Below are positions 35,466 to 42,824 of a stretch of 53,262 bases of DNA, piece after piece. The position numbers and the translations under genes were made by a program. The DNA is from CAZGKW01 sp964526295 (GTDB lineage Bacteria > Planctomycetota > Phycisphaerae > FEN-1346): assembly GCA_964526295.1 (NCBI GenBank), contig CAZGKW010000030.1, positions 1 to 53,262 of the forward strand, given 5' to 3'. Under the pieces are notes generated by a model, which was not told the origin of the DNA, made no database searches, and saw only the letters and a program-made list of their open reading frames with translations. Every line of letters starts with the position of its first letter. The stretch's first letter is position 1.

Positions 35466-35804
35466 GGAGCCTGCCTGCCAGCCCGCGGTGGCATCCACCG
35501 TGCCGCCCCTCGCCACGTACGAGGTGACGTTGTCCAAGGCCTCGGAGACCTTGACGACCACCGTGCCGCCCCTCTGGTCGACGGACCAGGTGTCGAGCCC
35601 GCCGTTGCCTCCGCCGAGGGCCTTCTCGAGGTTGGTCGTGCCGCCGAAGACGACGAGTTCGCTGTCGCCCGTGCCGGCCGGGTCGGTCACGTCGCCGGTG
35701 GGCTTCAGATTGAACAGGCCGCCGGCCACGGACAGGACGGGCACGTTGAGATCGCCGACGACGTTGACCGTGCCTCCACTCTGGCCCATACCGTGTGGAC
35801 CCAA
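35466..35804 (-). pseudogene. Fragment of a glycine-rich beta-helix/autotransporter-like extracellular protein
   Basis: An open segment reading SGGTVNVVGDLNVPVLSVAGG, GDSELVVFGGTTNLEKALGG, DQRGGTVVVKVSEAL and VARGGTVDATAG: repeated GG-T-V turns as in passenger-type beta-solenoid proteins of Planctomycetota. It has no proper start, no signal and no C-terminal sorting motif, and its frame ends by chance in the neighbouring sequence. It abuts the truncated CBM9 frame, which suggests a deletion that joined two extracellular-protein genes. Confidence 0.5.
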
Positions 35805-36086
35805 CGGTCTGCGACGTTCGGCGCCGAGCCCTCAGGTCGCGGGGTTGCGATACTCGCCGGGCGGTGCCGGGCCGGGAAAGCAGTCATACGCCGACCCCTG
35901 GCCGGTCGGATCGGGTTCAATCCGGGTGGTGGCCGGCCCTTCGACCAAGTTCAGGGCCGCCCTGAGTATGTCGAAGGGCGGCGGCCAGGTGAAGGGACGC
36001 CCCGGGCCGTCTCCGGGATAACTGGATCCGGGCGTGCGTTGCGGCAGGTGCGCACCGGTGTGAATCGACCGGAAGAGGAGCCGTTG
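35805..36086. other. Gene-free leader before the GH/esterase gene
   Basis: About 280 bases; contains the palindromic repeat at 35936-35979 and the ribosome-binding site GAAGAGGAG at 36072-36080. No clear sigma-70 promoter was found. Confidence 0.45.
35936..35979. repeat. Dispersed palindromic repeat GCCCTTCGAC...GTCGAAGGGC
   Basis: Outer arms GCCCTTCGAC (35936-35945) / GTCGAAGGGC (35970-35979) and inner arms TCAGGGC (35951-35957) / GCCCTGA (35959-35965) form a nested cruciform of 44 bp. It matches the CCTTCGAC...CTCAGGGC family found across many environmental bacterial genomes. Confidence 0.8.
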
Positions 36087-39000
36087 ATGGAGAGGGCGAG
36101 AACAAGGCTGTGGTTGGTCGTCGGGGCGGTGCTGCTTCTGGGCGCATCAGGCGAGGCCCCGGCCCCGGGGGCCGTGCCGGAGGTCCGCATCACGGGTCGC
36201 CTGCTGGACGTGGAGGGCCACACGGAGGTCCCGGCGGGGCTGCTGGGGCTTCATGCGGACACGAAGCTCAGCACGGAACGGGCCCGCGACTGGGGCGTCG
36301 AGGCCTTCCGCCAGATCCACTTCGTTCCCGGGTCGGGAAGCATCGTTTGGGGCAAGGACGGCCAGCTTCGCGAGCCGTTCAGGAGCATGCCGGTCGTCAT
36401 CGACTGCCAGGGCGACCGGTTCTACCCGGCGCTCGTGCTGACCAGGCCCGACTACGAGGACTACTTCACCCGCATCGGCCGGGACTACGCCCGCAAGTGC
36501 AAGGACCTCGGCTGGCACGGATACGCGGAGTTCTGGAACGAGCCCTACCTGAACTGGGCCGAGCGGAGTCGGAAGAACTACGATCCGAAGTTCTACGACG
36601 TGTCCAAGGCCGTCGAGGGCGGCCCGGTCACGATCAAGGGCTGGGACAGGCCGCTCAAGTACCTGCGGTGGCGGCGGCTCTGGGCCCGGGGGGAGGACGG
36701 GAAGATCAACTACCTCGTCCCCGTCCCGGAGGGGGCCAAGCCCGGCGACACCTTCGAGCACGAGCTGCGCCTGTACTTCGCCCCGAAGGGCAAACGCACC
36801 TACACGGTCGTCGAGAAGTGGGACGTCTACGACCCGACGGCCGTCAGCTTCTGGTCCGGCAAGCAGAACTACGACTTCTACCTGTGGATGTTCCGGCCCT
36901 GGGCCCGGGCGATCAAGGAGACCAACCCCGATATCACGGTCATCGGGGGTTGGGATTTCGCCTTGACGGCCGGGAATTGGGCGAGCTGGCGGCTCCTCTA
37001 CAAGCCCCTGATCGACGACGCCATCGAGTACCTGGACGGCATCACCGAACACCACTACGGCTCGAACACGCGGGTGAACGCGGCCAGCTACGAGGTGGCG
37101 GTCGGCTACGCCCTGGCGGAGCACGGCAAGCGGCTCCACTGCTACAATACCGAGACCGCCGGATGCGTCGATCCGGCCGTCCCTGGCAACCGCCACGGCA
37201 ACGCCACGCCGTACGGCGCCTACAACTACGGCCTGCGGGACATCGTCGAGCTGGTGTACCGGTCGCCGGACAAGGCCGTCTCGCGGATCGCCCACGGGTC
37301 GCTGGCCCCCGGCTGGGGTGGGGGCGGTGACGAGTTCCTGTTCAAGCTCCTCAAGGACCTCCGCGGACGTCTGGTGCATACGGCGTGCGAGGACCTGGAC
37401 GTCTGGCCCGTGGCGAGCCTGAACGGGGACCGCCTGGTCGTCGTGGTCTTCAACGACCAGGGCGAGGCCCGCGACGTCCGGCTGGCGATCGAGGCACCGG
37501 ACGGCACGGAGCTCCGCGACGGCCGGGAGACCTGGGTCGAGCCGGTCGAGCCGAAGGGGCCGTTGGCCTTCCACGAGGAAGCGGTCGCGGCGAGCGGCAG
37601 GCGGTTCGAGGCGACGGTGACGCTGCCTCAGAAGACCGGCGCGAAGTGGGTCTTTCCACTTGCTGGCAAGCCTCCGAGCCGCCCGCAGGTGGTCCGACGC
37701 CAGACGTTCGCCAAGGGGATTCTGAACGAGGTCCAGCCGCGAAAGCCGGTCACGTTGAAAGTGGCGGTTGACCCGGACCGGATTCGCGCCGCCGAATCGG
37801 CGTGGGTCAAGGTCGTGCTGGAGAAGGTCGACGGGGACGAAGCCACCGTCCGGGTCAACGGCCGGGCCGTCCGCGTGCCGGACCACGACTGGTTGACCGA
37901 GGTCCGCATCGACCCGGTCCTTCTGAAGGCCGACACGACCCTTGTGTTCGAGACCTCCGGCGACGGCTACCGGGTCGACGTCGCGAGCGTCGTCCTGGAC
38001 GGTCCGCCGGAGGCGGCCCCGGCACAGGCGGCGCGGCCCAAGGCGGATGCCGATGCGGGCGCCGCCCATCCCGCCGTCACGGGCGAAGACCGGGTCTACC
38101 ACACGGTTGTCGACGGCGTCGACTTCAAGCTGCTGGTCCCGTCCGGGATCGAGACGCTCCGGGGCCTGATCGTCCACGTGGCCAACTACCGTATGAAGCC
38201 GAAGGATCGCTGGGCAGAACTGTGCCGTCAGCTTGACTTCGGCCATATCGCCCTGAGCATGGACCTGCGGCGGACGAACCGCCCGAAGCTGATGCGGGCC
38301 GCGATCGACCGGGGGTTGGAGCTGGCAGCAGCAGCCTCGGGCCACGCGGAGCTGCCGGACCTGCCGATGGCAGGCGTCGGCCATTCGGCGGGGGGCCTGG
38401 TGACACGAACGCTCCTGGCGACGCCCGAGCGGGCCCTGACGAACTGCGTGAGCTGTGCCTGGATCATGGACCCGGCCAAGATGGGCGCGGCCGAGAGGCA
38501 GGTGCCCGCCTGCTTCACGCTGGGCGAGATACCGGACGCCTTCAAGATGCTGCCCGACATCGAGGCCAAGTTCATCCCGGCCCGCCGGCAGGGCCTGCCT
38601 TGGGGCCTGGCGGTGCAGCACGGGTGTGCACACGACTGGGGCAACAGCGCTGCGCTGTTCGTGCCGTGGATCGTGGCCCTGGCCGAGGCCCGGCTGGCCC
38701 GCGGAACGGGTGCCGGGGCGGTACGAGCAGCGATGGCCGAGGTCGACGTGCGGGCCGGTTGGCTCGGCGACCTCGACAGCACGCACGGCGTCTGGGCCGA
38801 GGTTGCCCCGTACGCCGACTATGGGGGGGACCGCAGTCGGGCGACGTGGCTGCCGAACGAGACCGTGGCCTGGGTGTGGCGAGCCATGATGGCCGAGAAG
38901 ATGCCGGTCCAACTGACGGCCGGCACACCCGACGGTGGGAAGACGCTCGGCCCGTACCGGCCAAAGTCGGGATTCGAACTGATGCTCGAGCCGGACGAGT

Positions 39001-39254
39001 CGCTCGTGCTCGGCGTGACCGTCGGCGGCGACCAGCAAATGCGCCTGGTGACGTTCTACGACGGGGCCCGCAAGCTGGGCGACGCGAGGGGCGCCCCGTG
39101 GCAGTGGCGATGGGAGAGCATACCGGCCGGCTGCCATGTCGTCTCCGCCGTCTGGACGCTGACCGACGGGACGCGGGGCACCACGAATCCAGCCCTGCTG
39201 ATCCGGCGCTTCGCACCGTCCAACCATCCCGTCAGCCAGGTAGAGATGCCCTAG
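36087..39254 (+). CDS. Secreted clan GH-A-like glycoside hydrolase fused to an alpha/beta-hydrolase (esterase-like) domain
   Basis: 1055 residues. GAAGAGGAG lies 6 nt before ATG 36087; signal peptide about 1-28 (LWLVVGAVLLLGASG). Residues 35-430: TIM-barrel-type glycosidase with acid/base Glu in EFWNEPYLNW (E152) and a likely nucleophile Glu in CYNTETAG (E356), as in clan GH-A (agarase/GH39/GH86-like). Residues 430-660: beta-sandwich modules. Residues 675-885: alpha/beta hydrolase with nucleophile elbow GVGHSAGG (S767) and a His in QHGCAHDWGN. The last about 110 residues are an Ig-like sandwich. I infer a polysaccharide-degrading enzyme that also removes ester groups. It is 33 nt before the heparinase-like gene, same strand. 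Confidence 0.8.
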   Translation: MERARTRLWLVVGAVLLLGASGEAPAPGAVPEVRITGRLLDVEGHTEVPAGLLGLHADTKLSTERARDWGVEAFRQIHFVPGSGSIVWGKDGQLREPFRSMPVVIDCQGDRFYPALVLTRPDYEDYFTRIGRDYARKCKDLGWHGYAEFWNEPYLNWAERSRKNYDPKFYDVSKAVEGGPVTIKGWDRPLKYLRWRRLWARGEDGKINYLVPVPEGAKPGDTFEHELRLYFAPKGKRTYTVVEKWDVYDPTAVSFWSGKQNYDFYLWMFRPWARAIKETNPDITVIGGWDFALTAGNWASWRLLYKPLIDDAIEYLDGITEHHYGSNTRVNAASYEVAVGYALAEHGKRLHCYNTETAGCVDPAVPGNRHGNATPYGAYNYGLRDIVELVYRSPDKAVSRIAHGSLAPGWGGGGDEFLFKLLKDLRGRLVHTACEDLDVWPVASLNGDRLVVVVFNDQGEARDVRLAIEAPDGTELRDGRETWVEPVEPKGPLAFHEEAVAASGRRFEATVTLPQKTGAKWVFPLAGKPPSRPQVVRRQTFAKGILNEVQPRKPVTLKVAVDPDRIRAAESAWVKVVLEKVDGDEATVRVNGRAVRVPDHDWLTEVRIDPVLLKADTTLVFETSGDGYRVDVASVVLDGPPEAAPAQAARPKADADAGAAHPAVTGEDRVYHTVVDGVDFKLLVPSGIETLRGLIVHVANYRMKPKDRWAELCRQLDFGHIALSMDLRRTNRPKLMRAAIDRGLELAAAASGHAELPDLPMAGVGHSAGGLVTRTLLATPERALTNCVSCAWIMDPAKMGAAERQVPACFTLGEIPDAFKMLPDIEAKFIPARRQGLPWGLAVQHGCAHDWGNSAALFVPWIVALAEARLARGTGAGAVRAAMAEVDVRAGWLGDLDSTHGVWAEVAPYADYGGDRSRATWLPNETVAWVWRAMMAEKMPVQLTAGTPDGGKTLGPYRPKSGFELMLEPDESLVLGVTVGGDQQMRLVTFYDGARKLGDARGAPWQWRWESIPAGCHVVSAVWTLTDGTRGTTNPALLIRRFAPSNHPVSQVEMP

Positions 39255-39287
39255 CCCCGGCCGTTCGGTCGGTCATGGGAGGCGCCT

Positions 39288-41678
39288 ATGATGCGGGTCG
39301 CAGCAGGTTGTGTGGTCGCAATAGTTTTGGCATGCCGGGTCGTGGCGGTTGCCGGCGAGGCGCCTCAGGTCGAGCATCCGTTCCTGCTCTGGACGAAGCA
39401 GGACCTGGCCGCCCTGAGGAAGCAGATCGAGACCGAGCCGTGGGCCCGGGAGGCCTATACCCGGATGGGCCGCGGAAAGGACCGGTGCCGGGACCTCGAC
39501 GAGCTTTTCCGCTACGCCGTCATGGGCGACGCGGAGGCCGGCGCCGCGCAGAAGAAGAAGCTTCTCGGCGTCATCAAGGCGTCGCATCCTCTCGGCGCCG
39601 CGATGCAATGGCGTGTCCTGGCCTACGACCTTCTCTACGACGAGCTCACGGCCGAACAGCGGGAGGCGCTCGAACGGAAGTTCCGCGAGTATATCCGCTA
39701 CGCCATCAAGCCCGGCGGGACCTACGATACGAGCGTCTACAACAACGAGAAGAACTACGCCCGCTACGACGGGGAGAACGGCCGGTACACCCGCACGAAC
39801 TGGCTGCCGAACATCATTTTCCCCTGGAAGCTGAGCGCCAACCTGATGGCCGCCTCCCTTCGTGACGAGGACCTCATCCGCTGGACCTGGGCGACGCACG
39901 GAAGCATCCGGTGGTACTTCGATGACTACCTTGGCGACCTGGGTTTCTACATGGAGGAGTTCAGCAAGATGGGCTCCACGCCGGGGGCCCTGTTGATGTA
40001 CTGCACGGCGGTCCGCAACCTCGGGCTCGACGAGCTGGGTTTCGGCTACGCAGGCGCCGGTGGGGCCAGCATGCGGCGACACATCGAAAGCGTGATCCAC
40101 TTCACCTTCCCCGGGGTGGACACGGGCACCGAGCGGTGGCGCCTCGAGCGGATGAGCGCGGGCGACGTGCGGCCGTGGCTGCCGTTCCACCACGCCACCG
40201 TCAGCGGCTTTTTCCCCAACGGCCAGGGCGGCGACAAGCTCTGGCAGGCCCCCGGGGCGTGGGGCGGGACCCACCGCGGCAACAACCCGCAGTGGGACGG
40301 TTACTCCAATTTCACGCCCAAAATGCAGACCCGCCTGTGGTTCGAGTGGGGCCACGCCCTCTGGCCGGACGCCGGCTTCGACTGGTTCCTCGCCCGGATG
40401 CGCGGCCCCGACGAGGACCTCTATACGCCCACCCTCTACTTCGGCATCGACCCGATCGACCCGCAGAAGGTGACGCCGCCGTCGATCCGGTCGCGCGTCT
40501 ACCCGGACCGCGGCTTCGTGATGCTCCGGGCCGAGGAAGGGCCCGACCACTGGCTGGGCCCGGCCCCGGCGGTCGCCCTCCGCCTGACCGCCCCGTACGC
40601 GCACCACGTCAACGACCAGCTCGCCTTGTGCGGCTTCTATGCCCTGAACCGCCCGATCTACCAGAATCCCAAGCCCGACCCCGGCTACGCCTTCCAGTTC
40701 AGCCGCTCGATTCGCAGCCACTGCGGCGTGATGGTCGACGGACACGTCGAGAAGGACGACTGGGGCCGCACCGGCAGCCTCGAGCCGGCCTTCACGGACG
40801 ACTGTACGACGCGACAGGACTTCGGGCCGGAGGTGAAGTTCGTCGCCGCCCGTACCCGAGAGCGGTACCCCGGCGTCGATGAGACGCGTGCCCTCATGCT
40901 GACGCGCGATTACCTTCTGGACGTCTACGCCGGCCGTGATGACCAGCGGCACTCCTATGTCTGGCTCGTCCACACCTTTGGCGAGGTGTCCCCGGACAGA
41001 CCGGGCGAGTGGGGCCCGTCGAACGCCCTGGCCGACCTGGTCAAAGAGCTGTCCGACGTACGGACACTCGACACCGGCGGCCGTCCCTGGAGCGTGACGG
41101 TCCGCCAGGTGCCCCCGAAGGACCCGCCCGAGAACACGCCCCTCGGGGAGGCCTGGTGGGGCCGCAAGGTGGGCGTGCGGGTCCACCTGCTGGGTCAGGC
41201 GGATGCGAAGGCCCACGTCGCGCCGACGCCGCGGCCGTACGGCAAGTCCGGTGCAGTCGAGCGCACCTCCGTCGACGGTGTGACCATCGTCTCGTCGCTC
41301 CGGGCCCCCGGTGCGACCTTCGTCGCGCTGCACGAGCCTTTCGAGCCGGGGCCCAGGGTGACGGCGTTCGAACGAATCGCCGGGACGCCCGACGCCGTCG
41401 CCGTTCGCGTGGTCGGCGCTCCGGGCAGCGGCATCGACGACCGGTTGATGGTCCGTTTCGGCGACGAAGCCGGCGAGCCGGTCACCTTGGCGGGCGGCGG
41501 CGAGAGCTTCACCTTCGCCGGTCACGCGTTCGTCCGCGTGGGCCAGGGCAAGGCGACCGTCCGCGGGGACGTCCGGGCGATAAGGCTTCGCGTCGGCCAG
41601 GGGCGTCCGGAACTCCTCGTAAACGGCAGGCCAGTCGAAGCGAGCCGGTCCGCCGACTTCCTGGAGTGGGCGAACTGA
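39288..41678 (+). CDS. Secreted heparinase II/III-like polysaccharide lyase candidate
   Basis: 796 residues; GGGAGG lies 5 nt before ATG 39288. Signal peptide about 1-22 (VAAGCVVAIVLACRVVAVAG). The mature start HPFLLWTKQDLAALRKQIE is the usual opening of the alpha/alpha-toroid lyase group (PL15/17/21 and heparinase II). The helical part follows (MQWRVLAYDLLYDELTAEQR, NYARYDGENGRYTRTNWLPN), and the beta-sandwich begins with VYPDRGFVMLRAEEG. The lyase motif of the second domain is seen as APYAHHVNDQLALCGFYAL. Substrate unknown (an acidic polysaccharide is expected). Together with the upstream gene it forms a two-gene degradation unit. Confidence 0.8.
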   Translation: MMRVAAGCVVAIVLACRVVAVAGEAPQVEHPFLLWTKQDLAALRKQIETEPWAREAYTRMGRGKDRCRDLDELFRYAVMGDAEAGAAQKKKLLGVIKASHPLGAAMQWRVLAYDLLYDELTAEQREALERKFREYIRYAIKPGGTYDTSVYNNEKNYARYDGENGRYTRTNWLPNIIFPWKLSANLMAASLRDEDLIRWTWATHGSIRWYFDDYLGDLGFYMEEFSKMGSTPGALLMYCTAVRNLGLDELGFGYAGAGGASMRRHIESVIHFTFPGVDTGTERWRLERMSAGDVRPWLPFHHATVSGFFPNGQGGDKLWQAPGAWGGTHRGNNPQWDGYSNFTPKMQTRLWFEWGHALWPDAGFDWFLARMRGPDEDLYTPTLYFGIDPIDPQKVTPPSIRSRVYPDRGFVMLRAEEGPDHWLGPAPAVALRLTAPYAHHVNDQLALCGFYALNRPIYQNPKPDPGYAFQFSRSIRSHCGVMVDGHVEKDDWGRTGSLEPAFTDDCTTRQDFGPEVKFVAARTRERYPGVDETRALMLTRDYLLDVYAGRDDQRHSYVWLVHTFGEVSPDRPGEWGPSNALADLVKELSDVRTLDTGGRPWSVTVRQVPPKDPPENTPLGEAWWGRKVGVRVHLLGQADAKAHVAPTPRPYGKSGAVERTSVDGVTIVSSLRAPGATFVALHEPFEPGPRVTAFERIAGTPDAVAVRVVGAPGSGIDDRLMVRFGDEAGEPVTLAGGGESFTFAGHAFVRVGQGKATVRGDVRAIRLRVGQGRPELLVNGRPVEASRSADFLEWAN

Positions 41679-41689
41679 TCCGGACTCGA

Positions 41690-42060
41690 CGGGGCGCCTC
41701 CGCACCGAAGAGGCCGGCCAGGAGAAGACGGTCGCCCTGTCGGAGCTCGACCGTCCCGGCGCCGAGGTCCCCGAGGGCGGCACCGTCGATCGTGGGGCGG
41801 CAGGGCAACAGACCGCCGGCCCGGAGAAGGACCGTCGCCGTCAGGACGCTCGAAAGTCTGCTTTCCCGGAGTCGCACGTCGAGTCTCTCGGGGCGGGTCG
41901 CGAAGACGGTGTCGGTCACGGGCGGTGGCTCGATGGGTCCGGCAACGGCGTGCCCGTCGGCGTCGATCCCGAAGCCAAGGCGGGCGAGGCGACCTGCGGG
42001 GCCCAGCCCCGTGGTTACGCGAAGGGCCCGGCCGCCCACGCCCTGTATGAAAAGAGCGAC
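41690..42060 (-). pseudogene. Possible remnant of a secreted protein beta-domain
   Basis: In one reverse frame a stretch of about 120 codons reads like structured protein (GLGPAGRLARLGFGIDADG, TDTVFATRPERLDVRLRES, GTVELRQGDRLLLAGLFGAE) with no start or domain I can name. Flanking codons in the same frame are random in character. It may be what is left of a neighbouring carbohydrate-active gene, or chance in GC-rich DNA. The rest of the gap 41679-42354 holds nothing recognisable. Confidence 0.25.
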
Positions 42061-42081
42061 CGTCCCGAGGAAGGACGGTCG
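42047..42081 (-). terminator. Intrinsic terminator reading leftward
   Basis: CGACCGTCC (42057-42065) pairs with GGACGGTCG (42073-42081), a 9-bp stem and 7-nt loop; on the reverse strand it is followed by CTCTTTTCAT. No reverse-strand gene ends here, so it is an orphan, perhaps left from a lost gene. Confidence 0.55.
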
Positions 42082-42354
42082 GGGGAGAATGGGGTAGCGG
42101 GGGCAGGCTCCGGCATTGTCCCACGACCGGGCCGCAGCCTGGTCCTCGCGTTCCGTTGGGCGTCCGATGGCGTCACCGACGCGGCCTGAACTCAATGCCG
42201 CCTCCTTCGCTGCCTCCGCATCGCGGGGGCCTCTCCGCTTCCGCGGCCCCCGGCTCGCCGCAGGTGCGACCCGGCCCAAGGACGGCGCGTCGCGGGCTTT
42301 GCGCGGCGGCTCGGCGCAGGCCCGAATGCGGGTTAGCGGGATGGGAGAATCCAC

Positions 42355-42383
42355 TTGACGTACGCGGCCAACTTCGCTACTAT
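42355..42383 (+). promoter_or_regulatory. Promoter of the arsR-led efflux locus
   Basis: TTGACG (42355-42360), 17-nt spacer, TACTAT (42378-42383): five of six and five of six consensus bases. The palindrome TGTGATCACA (42383-42392) begins at the last base of the -10 box. Confidence 0.75.
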
Positions 42384-42402
42384 GTGATCACAGTGTAACA
42401 GA
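42383..42402 (+). promoter_or_regulatory. Candidate ArsR operator, copy 1 (arsR promoter)
   Basis: TGTGATCACAGTGTAACAGA. It covers the presumed transcription start. Shares TGTGA-N7-GTAACAGA with copy 2, and the inner part TGTGA-N8-TAACA is an imperfect dyad. The position suits steric repression by the ArsR protein encoded just downstream. Confidence 0.6.
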
Positions 42403-42413
42403 AAGGCGGCCGG

Positions 42414-42740
42414 ATGGACGAGGCGAACAAGCGGCTGTATGCGATGAAGGCGGAGATGATCCAGGCGGCGGGGCACCCGATCCGGCTGGCCATCATCGAC
42501 TTCCTCAGGGGCGGCGAGCAATGTGTCTGCGACATCGCCGAGCACGTGGGCGCCAAGCGGTCGAACGTCTCCAGGCACCTGGCTGTGATGTTGAAGGCGG
42601 GGGTGCTCGACAGCCGCAAGGACGGACTGAAAGTCATGTATTCGCTGAAGACGCCTTGTATCCTGGGGTTTCTGGCCTGCGTTTCGGACGCCTTGCGCGA
42701 GCGCCTGGAACGGGACAAGGCCGCCTTGGGCACGCTTTGA
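42414..42740 (+). CDS. ArsR/SmtB-family metalloregulator (first)
   Basis: 108 residues. Winged-helix repressor: HPIRLAIIDFLRGGEQCVCD, then the recognition helix AKRSNVSRHLAVMLKAGVL. C37 and C39 in CVCD are at the site used by ArsR for trivalent arsenic; C82 and C89 (PCILGFLAC) lie near the C-terminus. The second ArsR of the window (52471-52791) has cysteines at the same four positions. Metal binding should release it from the site overlapping its own promoter. ATG 42414 follows AAAGG at 10 nt. First gene of the efflux locus; an intrinsic terminator follows it. Confidence 0.93.
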   Translation: MDEANKRLYAMKAEMIQAAGHPIRLAIIDFLRGGEQCVCDIAEHVGAKRSNVSRHLAVMLKAGVLDSRKDGLKVMYSLKTPCILGFLACVSDALRERLERDKAALGTL

Positions 42741-42767
42741 GGCGGGAGGTCTCGCCTTGTTTTTTTG
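42741..42767 (+). terminator. Intrinsic terminator between arsR and the permease gene
   Basis: GGCGGG pairs with CTCGCC (one G-U pair) around a 4-nt loop, followed by TTGTTTTTTT. It begins 1 nt after the arsR stop codon, so expression of the downstream genes must read through it or start at a separate promoter near 42770-42820. Confidence 0.7.
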
Positions 42768-42775
42768 GCGTTCCG

Positions 42776-42795
42776 TGTGAGGATAACGTAACAGA
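42776..42795 (+). promoter_or_regulatory. Candidate ArsR operator, copy 2 (before the permease)
   Basis: TGTGAGGATAACGTAACAGA. Aligns without gaps to the site at 42383-42402 over TGTGA-N7-GTAACAGA (13 fixed bases). It lies after the terminator and 29 nt before the permease start, which suggests that a second, regulated promoter sits here, although no good -10/-35 pair is visible. Confidence 0.55.
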
Positions 42796-42824
42796 CTCAC
42801 GCAATGTACAGGGGGCCCTGAGCC

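Noticed and set aside
36147..39227. 1026-codon reverse open frame opposite the GH/esterase gene
   Set aside because: Shadow frame; the forward product has signal peptide, catalytic motifs and a strong ribosome-binding site.
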